From contig JACDDG010000209.1 of assembly GCA_013817115.1 (NCBI GenBank), positions 1 to 5,157 on the forward strand: a DNA stretch of 5,157 nt, written 5' to 3'. The first letter of the stretch is position 1; each line of letters opens with the position of its first letter. Positions 1-5,157 of this stretch are shown piece after piece. The DNA is from Parachlamydiaceae bacterium. Its GTDB lineage: Bacteria; Chlamydiota; Chlamydiia; Chlamydiales; Parachlamydiaceae. The translations under genes were made by a program, and so were the position numbers. A model generated the notes under the pieces. That model worked only from the letters and a program-made list of their open reading frames with translations. It made no database searches and was not told the origin of the DNA.

Positions 1-1
1 C

Positions 2-142
2 CCACTTCGGTATACGCCTTTGAGCAAGTTTGCCTTGATGAATCCTCCTTATTTAAAAATTGAAAGATTTATATTTGTACTGCAATTTATGGTGAAACCT
101 GTTAGCAGAGAAGAATTTTTTTTTGCTTTTCTGCAGATTTAA
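2..142 (+). other. Unresolved open reading frame running in from the left edge
   Basis: One plus-strand frame stays open from the window edge to a TAA at 140-142 (46 codons, no start inside the window required). Its peptide is rich in Phe, Ile and Leu, with runs of TTT codons, and I recognise no family. A second plus frame is open from 1 to a TGA at 61-63, so the reading frame of any gene ending here cannot be decided. On the minus strand an AAGGAGG-like sequence (44-50) is not followed by an ATG, GTG or TTG at usable spacing. It could be the tail of an upstream gene or chance openness in AT-rich DNA. Confidence 0.15.
105..134. repeat. Imperfect inverted repeat (possible hairpin)
   Basis: Nine bases at 105-113 (GCAGAGAAG) can pair with 126-134 (CTTTTCTGC) with a single G-U pair, around a 12-base T-rich loop. 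Neither strand has a U-tract directly after the stem, so it does not qualify as an intrinsic terminator. It may be a transcript-end structure or chance. Confidence 0.25.
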
Positions 143-458
143 AATTGCTATTAAAAATTTAAATGTATTTTTATAATTTTTTTTAATTCACTTCACTGAC
201 GACAAAATTAATATTAGTTGATTTGTCCTAATTATAATTTGATTTGACTGCAGAAATTTATTGAATCCATCCTCCTAAATTTTTAATTTCTTCTCCTCGA
301 ATTCTTAGCTATTGCATAAATCCTACCTAGAAAGTCTGTGGGCCAGCTTTTATGTCTTCAAGAAGGTCTATTAGCACTATATCAATAACTTTAATTACTT
401 TTAAAAAATATTGAATATTATTAAGTTAATGATTTCTTAAGTTTTTGAGAAATCTGTA
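143..458. other. AT-rich intergenic stretch without a gene
   Basis: No frame of useful length with a ribosome binding site is seen on either strand in this stretch of over 300 bases. It contains long T and A runs, a short GC-richer patch around 325-350 (roughly GAAAGTCTGTGGGCCAGC) that I cannot assign to an RNA, and a dyad at its right end that is listed separately. It acts as the upstream region of the coiled-coil gene. Confidence 0.5.
431..454. repeat. Dyad immediately upstream of the -35 box (candidate operator)
   Basis: GATTTCTTAA (431-440) pairs with TTGAGAAATC (445-454): ten base pairs with one G-T wobble around a four-base spacer. The outer seven bases (GATTTCT / AGAAATC) are perfectly symmetric. 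It ends four bases before the TTGACA at 459. No T-tract follows on the plus strand, so it is unlikely to be a terminator. The position suits a DNA-binding regulator or a curved upstream element; this function is inferred. Confidence 0.4.
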
Positions 459-487
459 TTGACATAGAATTGTTTATACCATATAAT
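459..487 (+). promoter_or_regulatory. Consensus-perfect housekeeping sigma promoter of the coiled-coil gene
   Basis: TTGACA (459-464) and TATAAT (482-487) are both exact consensus hexamers, separated by exactly 17 bp. Transcription would start near 493-496. That gives a leader of about 45 bases to the ATG at 539 and leaves the in-frame TTG at 506 too close to the transcript start to carry a ribosome binding site. An exact match on both boxes with ideal spacing predicts strong transcription unless a regulator intervenes. Confidence 0.85.
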
Positions 488-526
488 TAATTCAGAATTC
501 AATTTTTGAATTTTTCACAAAAACTT

Positions 527-532
527 AAGGAG
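527..532 (+). promoter_or_regulatory. Ribosome binding site that fixes the start at 539
   Basis: AAGGAG lies six bases before ATG 539-541. The longer in-frame candidate (TTG at 506) has no Shine-Dalgarno sequence before it and would place this AAGGAG inside the coding region, so ATG 539 is preferred. Confidence 0.85.
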
Positions 533-538
533 AAAAAA

Positions 539-1186
539 ATGCAGTCATTATCTGTACGATATGAAACAAAACAAGAAGAAACCGCCTTTAAACAAAATTG
601 GGAAACTTTTAGCAAGTCAAAAAATCGATTAGCCGAACTTGAAGTTCAAAAATCATCTGCAAAGGTCCGATTAGCTACAACAGAAACATTGATAGAAGCG
701 AATAGATTAAAACGCGAAGAATTATGTCAGAAAAAAGAAAATACTCAAAGTATATTAAACACCGCCCAGGACATGAAAAAGCAAAGCGAAGAGATGTCTG
801 ATAAGGCTGATATTTTAGCAAGTCAAGCATTAATGTTAAAAAACGAAGGTAAGGCATTAGCTGAAAAATCAGCAACTTTGTTACAAGACGTTCACCGAGG
901 TCTTCAACAAGTTCAAGCTACTAGAGAACAACAGGCGAAAGCGATGCTAGAAAAGCTCGAAAGGTGCATCTCTGTGTTAAAATCGAAATTGGATAACTTT
1001 TCAAAATTAAATGATTCACCGGAAAATTTAGCCTTATTTGAACATTTAAACGCACTCATCGTCTTGGGGGGAGAATTAAAATCTGAAATCCAGCCAACTC
1101 GTATTGCTATTGGATCGGTATATCCTAAATTACAAAAATTTATTCTGGACTACAATGGAGTAGTTGCAAAATTAAAAAAAATATAA
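539..1186 (+). CDS. Hypothetical coiled-coil protein (215 aa)
   Basis: I do not recognise a named family. Starting at the ATG served by AAGGAG, the protein has 215 residues. It opens with a short N-terminal segment (residues 6-30, VRYETK...F17...W21..F24...R30) that recurs in the next gene. A long helical, heptad-like region rich in Lys, Glu, Gln, Ala and Leu follows (about 25-155, for example around 80-115). The C-terminal tail (160-215) looks helical and more hydrophobic. No signal peptide, membrane span or catalytic motif is visible; the two cysteines are C63 and C143. It sits alone between a consensus promoter and a strong terminator, so it is a monocistronic unit. A structural, scaffold or secreted-effector role would fit such a coiled coil, but this is inference. 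The shared N-terminal motif suggests it works with, or is distantly related to, the downstream protein. Confidence 0.85.
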   Translation: MQSLSVRYETKQEETAFKQNWETFSKSKNRLAELEVQKSSAKVRLATTETLIEANRLKREELCQKKENTQSILNTAQDMKKQSEEMSDKADILASQALMLKNEGKALAEKSATLLQDVHRGLQQVQATREQQAKAMLEKLERCISVLKSKLDNFSKLNDSPENLALFEHLNALIVLGGELKSEIQPTRIAIGSVYPKLQKFILDYNGVVAKLKKI

Positions 1187-1214
1187 CGAATTATTTAAAA
1201 ACATTTTTAAAGTT

Positions 1215-1250
1215 AAAACCCTGTTTGACAAGATCAAACAGGGTTTTTTT
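1215..1250 (+). terminator. Rho-independent terminator after the coiled-coil gene
   Basis: A perfect ten-base stem, CCCTGTTTGA (1219-1228) with TCAAACAGGG (1234-1243), encloses the loop CAAGA. It is preceded by AAAA and followed by seven T (1244-1250). It lies 28 bases past the TAA and separates this gene from the next unit. On the minus strand only a four-T tract follows the stem, so it is mainly a plus-strand terminator. Confidence 0.95.
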
Positions 1251-1313
1251 ATTAAATGGTTATGGTAATTTCTTTTTAGAGTTTGATATGCAGTGATGGC
1301 GGGAGAGTAAAGG

Positions 1314-1343
1314 TTGACATAATAATATTTTTAATAGTAAGAT
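1314..1343 (+). promoter_or_regulatory. Probable promoter of the 455-residue protein gene
   Basis: An exact TTGACA (1314-1319) is followed after 18 bp by TAAGAT (1338-1343), four of six bases matching TATAAT. A start near 1350 would give a leader of about 64 bases. The preceding terminator makes a promoter in this gap necessary. The -35 is convincing; the -10 assignment is less certain because several AT-rich alternatives overlap. Confidence 0.5.
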
Positions 1344-1373
1344 TAAGTTACAGTGCTAAATTAAGTAAATGAA

Positions 1374-1406
1374 AAGGAGTGTATTTAAATGTATATTAAA
1401 CATTAG
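1374..1406 (+). promoter_or_regulatory. Leader minigene (MYIKH) with its own ribosome binding site
   Basis: AAGGAG (1374-1379) stands nine bases before ATG 1389-1391, which opens a five-codon frame (M-Y-I-K-H) ending in TAG at 1404-1406. That frame is not in phase with the main gene. Its stop codon overlaps the Shine-Dalgarno sequence AGGTGA of the main gene, whose ATG is only seven bases further on. This geometry would allow translational coupling or competition between two initiation sites. Whether it is translated is unknown; it could also be the relic of an older start before an indel. Confidence 0.35.
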
Positions 1407-1410
1407 GTGA
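1405..1410 (+). promoter_or_regulatory. Ribosome binding site of the 455-residue protein
   Basis: AGGTGA is fully complementary to UCACCU in the usual 16S rRNA 3' end and lies three bases before ATG 1414. That spacing is suitable because the match extends to the 3' side of the core AGGAGG. It supports 1414 as the true start although a second ribosome binding site lies further upstream. Confidence 0.7.
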
Positions 1411-1413
1411 AAT

Positions 1414-2781
1414 ATGGATTCTATTTCTGTAAAAGCTTATTCAAATAATATAAAATGCGATGAAAAAATTAACTTTTCAATTCTAGCAATAAAAACTGCT
1501 ACTGCTGTTGATAAGACAGTTTCCTTCCAATTTAATGAAAAAACGTCCAACATAGGCGATAAGCATATATTTTGTGAAATTAAAAAAATAGAGGTGATTC
1601 AACATAATGAAGAAAAAGCTGTAACTATTATGGGAAGTGATAGTAGTATCCCAGAAATTGACGCGGGGCATGAGGTAATTTTAGATCCGAATGATGAGGA
1701 AGATTTTTTTAACCTTGATATCGATGGTAATAATAGTATAGAAGATGAATTTTATGATAAAAGAGAGGTTGTGATCAAGGGTTTTGAAACAAGCGAAAAG
1801 ATTACCGAAAAAGGTGGGGAAATTGAGAGGGAAAGTGTTGAAATTAAAACAAATAGTATTCAATTAGCCCTGGTTGCAAAAACAATAGAAGATCAGGGAA
1901 TCAAGAAAAATACAGATGAGCAAGAGATTGAAAAAGATCTTTCAGATATTCATAGCAATTTAATAAGAGTATTCGTACAAAATAGTGAGGAAAGTGAAGA
2001 TATAGACGTAGAATTTAAAATTGTCAAAGAAGAACTTGATAAATCGAAAGATGAATTGAAAGATGTTTATTCTTTTAGTTTTGGTAGTAAAGGCGAAATT
2101 TTAGCAGGTGGAAATATTACAGAAGGAGGTATTCCTAATTTTCATATTACATATAATCTTTTAACTGGCGAAGCTATTGTTCCAAAAAATTGTGGGGTTG
2201 CAATTGGGACAAAGGTAAATATTAATGGCGTAGAATGTACCGTTCGCCATGAAACTAAAGAAGAACAAGAAGAATTTGAAAAAAGCTGGATAAGATTTGA
2301 GCTAGCTTTGCAAAGATACACAGAACATGTGGAAAGTCAAATAGAAAAAAAAGAGAAAAAATCCGATGAAAAAGGCGATTTAAAAGTTAGAAGTTTAGAA
2401 GATAGAGTTAGGGTCGATTACAAAAGTAATATATCAAGTATCCTTGTTGATAAATTTTTAGATATTATTATAAAAAGTGATATTCGTAGAGTAAATTTAT
2501 CAAATTTGCTTGCGAAATCAATTGTTGACAAACATATCAAGGAAGACAAAATTGAAAAAGATGAGGCTGAAAATGAAGAAGTGAAAAAAATTAATAAAAA
2601 GAAAACTCTTAACAAGGAAATTATTAAAAGTGAGGCTGATGTTAAATCACTAAAGACTAGCTTTGTCTACACTTCTCTGGATTTTAAATCCGTATTTGAC
2701 AGGCCATATATTCCCCTTGATTCTAATCATGATTTGACTCGGTTGCCAATTAAAACAGAAAACAAAAAATTTAATTATTGA
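1414..2781 (+). CDS. Hypothetical acidic/lysine-rich protein (455 aa) with a motif shared with the upstream gene
   Basis: No family is recognised. Residues 1-80 look strand-rich and globular. Residues 80-220 are very acidic and include an EF-hand-like stretch (D102-x-D104-G-N-N-S-I109, with E112 F113). Residues 218-276 look like a compact beta-rich piece with several glycines. They run directly into residues 277-301 (VRHETK...F288...W292..F295.....R301), which match the N-terminus of the upstream 215-residue protein. Lys/Glu-rich, probably helical sequence fills about 300-410, followed by a polar tail ending in Asn-Tyr. There is no signal peptide or membrane segment. The gene is preceded by its own promoter candidate and a leader minigene, and I see no hairpin terminator after the TGA-type gap at 2782. 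Function is unknown; a protein-protein interaction or effector role is inference only. Confidence 0.85.
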   Translation: MDSISVKAYSNNIKCDEKINFSILAIKTATAVDKTVSFQFNEKTSNIGDKHIFCEIKKIEVIQHNEEKAVTIMGSDSSIPEIDAGHEVILDPNDEEDFFNLDIDGNNSIEDEFYDKREVVIKGFETSEKITEKGGEIERESVEIKTNSIQLALVAKTIEDQGIKKNTDEQEIEKDLSDIHSNLIRVFVQNSEESEDIDVEFKIVKEELDKSKDELKDVYSFSFGSKGEILAGGNITEGGIPNFHITYNLLTGEAIVPKNCGVAIGTKVNINGVECTVRHETKEEQEEFEKSWIRFELALQRYTEHVESQIEKKEKKSDEKGDLKVRSLEDRVRVDYKSNISSILVDKFLDIIIKSDIRRVNLSNLLAKSIVDKHIKEDKIEKDEAENEEVKKINKKKTLNKEIIKSEADVKSLKTSFVYTSLDFKSVFDRPYIPLDSNHDLTRLPIKTENKKFNY

Positions 2782-2954
2782 ATTTTTTCCATTAATTTGT
2801 TTACATTTTTTTCAGTGTTTCGATAATAAAATAAAAATATTGATTATTTGATCTTAAAATTTTTATACAAAATGGGGAAATCTAAGTGTCATGATTTGAA
2901 GTGCATTATAAATAATTAGATAGGAATTCCACATAAAAACAAGTGGAGGATTAT
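2782..2954. other. Intergenic gap before the Sel1-repeat gene
   Basis: These 173 bases are AT-rich and show no stem-loop with a T-tract, so the upstream gene has no clear intrinsic terminator. A weak promoter candidate is TTGATT (2840-2845), 18 bp, TATACA (2864-2869); a TATAAA at 2907-2912 lacks a good -35. GGAGGA at 2945-2950, four bases before ATG 2955, is a strong ribosome binding site. The GTG at 2943 is in frame but contains part of that site, so ATG 2955 is the chosen start. Confidence 0.45.
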
Positions 2955-3569
2955 ATGGATACTGCCGACCACGAATCTAAATCTTCTCAAAGACCTCATT
3001 CTATTCATAAGGCTTTTCTTGCTTTAAAAGATCAGGCAGATAATGGATCAGCTGATGCCCAGTTTCAAATAGGCTGCTTTTATGAAGATTGGAAAAATAT
3101 TCAACATTCATATGAATTAGCCTTTCATTATTACAAACTAGCGGCTGATCAAGGTCATCCGAATGCTCAAACGTGTTTAGCCATGTTATTCGACGATGGT
3201 CTGGGTGTAAAACAAGATTCTGAGCAAGCCTTCCACTACTATATATTAGCCTCCGAGCAGAAATGGCCTTCTGCTGTAGCTCAATTAGGTAAATTTTATG
3301 AGGAAGGAAAAGGAGGTAGTGAAAAATCGCCAAAAGAAGCTATTCGTCACTACCAAATGGCAGCAGAAATGGGAGCTCTAGTTGCTTGGCGTTATTTAGC
3401 CGAAGCGTATCAACGAGGAATTGGTGTCGATAAATCAGAAGAAAAAGTTAGGTTTTGTCAGCGTAAAACATTCTTGCTTAAAAAGAAGAAGCAGATAGAG
3501 GGGATTCAGATTTTCAGGCCACCGTTGGATGGTTTTTTGAAAAAGGAGAAGGGGTTGAAAAATCAATAG
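2955..3569 (+). CDS. Sel1-like repeat protein, front part, shifted out of frame near its end (204 aa)
   Basis: After a polar N-terminus (residues 1-18, no signal peptide), four Sel1-like units follow from about residue 28. They have the typical alternation A-D-x-G-x-x-x-A-Q-x-x-[LI]-G-x-x-Y and G-x-G-V-x-x-[DS]-x-x-x-A-x-x-Y-Y-x-x-A. Sel1 units (TPR-like superfamily) form paired antiparallel helices that stack into a solenoid and bind other proteins. The pattern is clear up to about residue 177 (nucleotide 3485). The last 27 residues (Lys-rich, ending K-N-Q at the TAG 3567-3569) do not fit the repeat. They are read in the wrong frame: the next repeat continues in the -1 frame. This is therefore the front of a larger gene. 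The start is ATG 2955, served by GGAGGA. Confidence 0.8.
   Translation: MDTADHESKSSQRPHSIHKAFLALKDQADNGSADAQFQIGCFYEDWKNIQHSYELAFHYYKLAADQGHPNAQTCLAMLFDDGLGVKQDSEQAFHYYILASEQKWPSAVAQLGKFYEEGKGGSEKSPKEAIRHYQMAAEMGALVAWRYLAEAYQRGIGVDKSEEKVRFCQRKTFLLKKKKQIEGIQIFRPPLDGFLKKEKGLKNQ
3479..3485 (+). other. Frameshift point: T AAA AAG homopolymer heptamer
   Basis: In the reading frame of the front part the codons are CTT AAA AAG. The -1 frame opens at 3482, just after its TAA at 3479-3481, so a shift to the rear frame must occur between 3482 and the TAG at 3567. The run resembles the A AAA AAG slippery site of E. coli dnaX but has T in the first position. No strong downstream hairpin is evident; only a short imperfect CCA...TGG stem at 3519-3532 is seen. 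Confidence 0.5.
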
Positions 3570-3592
3570 AATCTGCTGTTCACTATTATCAA

Positions 3593-5092
3593 ATGTCAGC
3601 TAATCAAAATTCTTCAAGAGGTTTACTTTATTTGGCAAAGTGCCACGCAGAAGGAAAGGGGGTGCAAAAATCTTCTAAGAAAGCCATCTATTACTATAAA
3701 TTGGCTGCTAATCAAGGCTGTCCTCTTGCTCAATCTTCGATCGCTCAATACTTATTAAAGAATAAAATCAATGAAGAGCAAGCAATCCACTATCTTAAAT
3801 TGGTTATACAAAAGGGAGGGTGCAGTCCTAGATTATTAGCTTCTTGTGAATATGATTTGGGGGAATGCTTTGAAAACGGAACGGGAGTCAAAAAATCAGC
3901 TCAAGATGCTTTTTATTATTACAACACTGCTTCTGAACATGGCGATTCCATAGCCCAGAATAGATTAGGAAATGCCTATTTGGAAGGAGAACTAGAACTT
4001 AAAAAGTCTCCTGAAAAAGCAATTGAATGTTATCAACTGGCTGCTAACCAAGGTTGTTCATCTTCTTTAGAAATGATCGGTCAATGTTATGAAAAGGGAG
4101 AAGGGGTAGAGCAATCTTCTGAAAATGCTTTTTATTATTATAATCTAGCCGCTGAAATAGATTTTAAAAAGGGGTATTCCCCTTCTATTTTTACATTAGC
4201 CAGGTGTTATGAACTAGGAATTGGGACAGAAAAATCTTTGAAAAATGCAATACATTATTATAAATTCGCAGCTGAGAACGGTTTTTCACCAGGTTATTAT
4301 AAAGTTGGTTGCTGTTACACTGAAATAGGCGGGGAAGAGAATACAAAACAAGCAATAGCATACTTTAAAATGGGCGCTAAAGAAAATGATCCTCTCTCCC
4401 AATCTGTACTAGCTGAAGCCTTCGAAAATGGCTGGGGAGTGGAAAAGTCTTTTGAAGAAGCTTTTAAATATTATCTTCTTGCTGCTGTCCAAGGATTCTC
4501 CATTGCTCAATATTATATAGGAAATTGTTATAAATGGGGGAAAGGCGTTGAGCAGTCTACAGAAGAATCCTTGAAGTACTACAATTTATCTGCGGATCAA
4601 GAATATGGACCAGCATTGATTAAATTGGCTGATTACTATGATTCGGTTGAAGTAAAAGATTATAAAAAGGCTTGTGATTATTATAAAAAAGCAGCAGATC
4701 TGGGGTATGCTGAAGCGCAATGTGACTTAGGATTTCATTATAAATACGGAGATGGTGTTGATAGAGATATTTCGAAAGCCATTCACTATTATCAATTGGC
4801 TGCTGAGCAAAACGATTGTAGAGCTTTGTGTAATCTTGCTGTCTGCTACGAAGAGGGAGCAGGGGTAACACAATCTTCAAAAGAAGCCTTTAAATATTTT
4901 AAAAAATCCGCGGATTTCGGATTCGCTCGAGGCCAATTCAGGGTTGCACGTTGTTATAGTTTGGGTCTTGGTGTGAAAGAATCATTTGAAAAAGCAATTG
5001 AGTATTTTGAGCTTGCGTTGGGTCAAGATTATAAGACGGAGGAAATATTGGAAAAAATCCAAGAGTGTAAAAATGCACAACGAACAGGATAG
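3593..5092 (+). CDS. Sel1-like repeat protein, rear part (499 aa from its first ATG)
   Basis: This frame consists almost entirely of Sel1-like units of about 33-43 residues, each with variants of A-x-Q-G-x-x-x-A-Q...G-x-[CAF]-Y-x-x-G-x-G-V-x-x-S...A-x-x-Y-Y-x-L-A, and ends with a short helical cap before TAG 5090-5092. The ATG at 3593 is the first ATG but not a convincing start. No Shine-Dalgarno sequence precedes it, it falls inside a repeat (after H-Y-Y-Q), and the same frame continues upstream to 3482 with clear repeat sequence (A-D-R-G-D-S-D-F-Q, G-E-G-V-E-K-S). The nearest purine-rich stretch (3541-3554) is about 40 bases upstream. Translation could occur only by frameshifting from the front part or by reinitiation 24 bases after its TAG. 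No terminator is visible within the remaining 65 bases. Confidence 0.8.
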   Translation: MSANQNSSRGLLYLAKCHAEGKGVQKSSKKAIYYYKLAANQGCPLAQSSIAQYLLKNKINEEQAIHYLKLVIQKGGCSPRLLASCEYDLGECFENGTGVKKSAQDAFYYYNTASEHGDSIAQNRLGNAYLEGELELKKSPEKAIECYQLAANQGCSSSLEMIGQCYEKGEGVEQSSENAFYYYNLAAEIDFKKGYSPSIFTLARCYELGIGTEKSLKNAIHYYKFAAENGFSPGYYKVGCCYTEIGGEENTKQAIAYFKMGAKENDPLSQSVLAEAFENGWGVEKSFEEAFKYYLLAAVQGFSIAQYYIGNCYKWGKGVEQSTEESLKYYNLSADQEYGPALIKLADYYDSVEVKDYKKACDYYKKAADLGYAEAQCDLGFHYKYGDGVDRDISKAIHYYQLAAEQNDCRALCNLAVCYEEGAGVTQSSKEAFKYFKKSADFGFARGQFRVARCYSLGLGVKESFEKAIEYFELALGQDYKTEEILEKIQECKNAQRTG

Positions 5093-5157
5093 AAATCCAT
5101 CAACAAATTAAACAAATCCAGAAAAGTTATTCTGAGACTACAGGGTGTTAGCACAAC
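5093..5157. other. Right-edge sequence after the Sel1 gene
   Basis: These 65 bases hold no T-tract hairpin and no start with a ribosome binding site. A minus-strand stop (CTA at 5138-5140 on the plus strand) could belong to a converging gene, but only 17 bases of it would be inside the window, so no call is made. Confidence 0.3.

Larger units (their letters stand above)
2955..5092 (+). pseudogene. Complete Sel1-repeat gene split by a one-base frameshift (712 aa if restored)
   Basis: Adding one A to the A5 run at 3480-3484 joins the two parts into 712 residues with about 18 Sel1-like units (roughly residues 28-690). The join reads R-K-T-F-L-L-K-K-E-E-A-D-R-G-D, which resembles residues 18-31 of the same protein, so the placement of the shift has independent support. 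Such a solenoid would be a protein-binding scaffold. In amoeba-associated bacteria Sel1 proteins are often linked with host interaction, and a cytoplasmic or secreted location cannot be told apart here. No catalytic domain is fused to the array. Both halves lack other stops or decay, so the lesion is either recent, a sequencing or assembly error, or tolerated by slippage. I label it pseudogene provisionally. Confidence 0.7.

Noticed and set aside
105..134. Hairpin as a terminator of a gene entering from the left
   Set aside because: The stem has no U-tract after it on either strand and the loop is long, so it was kept only as an imperfect inverted repeat.
232..270. Minus-strand 12-codon frame beginning M-D-S-I directly after AGGAGG
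   Set aside because: The AGGAGG touches the ATG with no spacing, the frame is tiny, and its similarity to the M-D-S-I start of the 455-aa protein is only four residues.
506..538. In-frame TTG start that would add 11 residues to the coiled-coil protein
   Set aside because: It lies about 12 bases after the predicted transcript start with no ribosome binding site, whereas ATG 539 has AAGGAG at six bases.
675..875. Minus-strand frame of 66 codons inside the coiled-coil gene, and those at 1483-1671, 1681-1863 and 2418-2615
   Set aside because: They are shadows of plus-strand genes with strong starts; their Phe/Ile/Leu-rich peptides are the reverse complement of Lys/Glu/Asp/Asn codons.
3001..3333. 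Minus-strand frame of 110 codons opposite the Sel1 front part, and a similar one at 4620-4880
   Set aside because: Both lie opposite clear Sel1 repeats, lack ribosome binding sites, and reflect the codon periodicity of the plus strand.
3593..3595. ATG as an independent gene start for the rear Sel1 part
   Set aside because: There is no ribosome binding site, it falls inside a repeat unit, and the same frame encodes repeat sequence upstream to 3482.
5118..5157. Possible end of an insertion sequence at the right edge
   Set aside because: No matching inverted repeat, target duplication or transposase frame is present in the window.

Overview
The window is AT-rich and carries three non-homologous-looking transcription units, all reading rightwards. 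The most recognisable gene is a long array of Sel1-like repeats. Arrays of this kind with the HYY-x-LAA-x-QG style are common in intracellular bacteria of amoebae, such as Parachlamydia/Protochlamydia-type chlamydiae and Legionella. An environmental chlamydia or similar amoeba symbiont is therefore my best guess. This is inference from composition and gene type only; no taxonomic marker gene is present.

Layout: 1-458 is AT-rich and essentially non-coding, apart from an unresolved open frame at the left edge. A consensus-perfect sigma70-type promoter (TTGACA, 17 bp, TATAAT; 459-487), with a dyad just upstream, drives a 215-residue coiled-coil protein of unknown function (539-1186). That gene ends in a textbook Rho-independent terminator (1215-1250). 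A second, weaker promoter (1314-1343) and a leader with a five-codon minigene precede a 455-residue acidic/lysine-rich unknown protein (1414-2781). After a 173-bp gap comes the Sel1-repeat gene (2955-5092). It is split by a one-base shift at an A5 run (3480-3484) into a 204-codon front part and a long rear part. Restoring one A gives a single 712-residue solenoid with about 18 repeats.

The two unknown proteins are linked. Residues 6-30 of the first and 277-301 of the second align without gaps (V-R-[YH]-E-T-K-x-E-x3-F-x3-W-x2-F-x5-R). They probably share an undescribed short domain, and the neighbours may be a diverged, functionally related pair. None of the proteins has an obvious signal peptide or membrane segment, so all look cytoplasmic or exported by a Sec-independent (for example type III or IV) route. 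A host-interaction role for the region is plausible but unproven.

Main points to check: the A5 frameshift (mutation, sequencing error or slippage), the shared motif, and the minigene leader.
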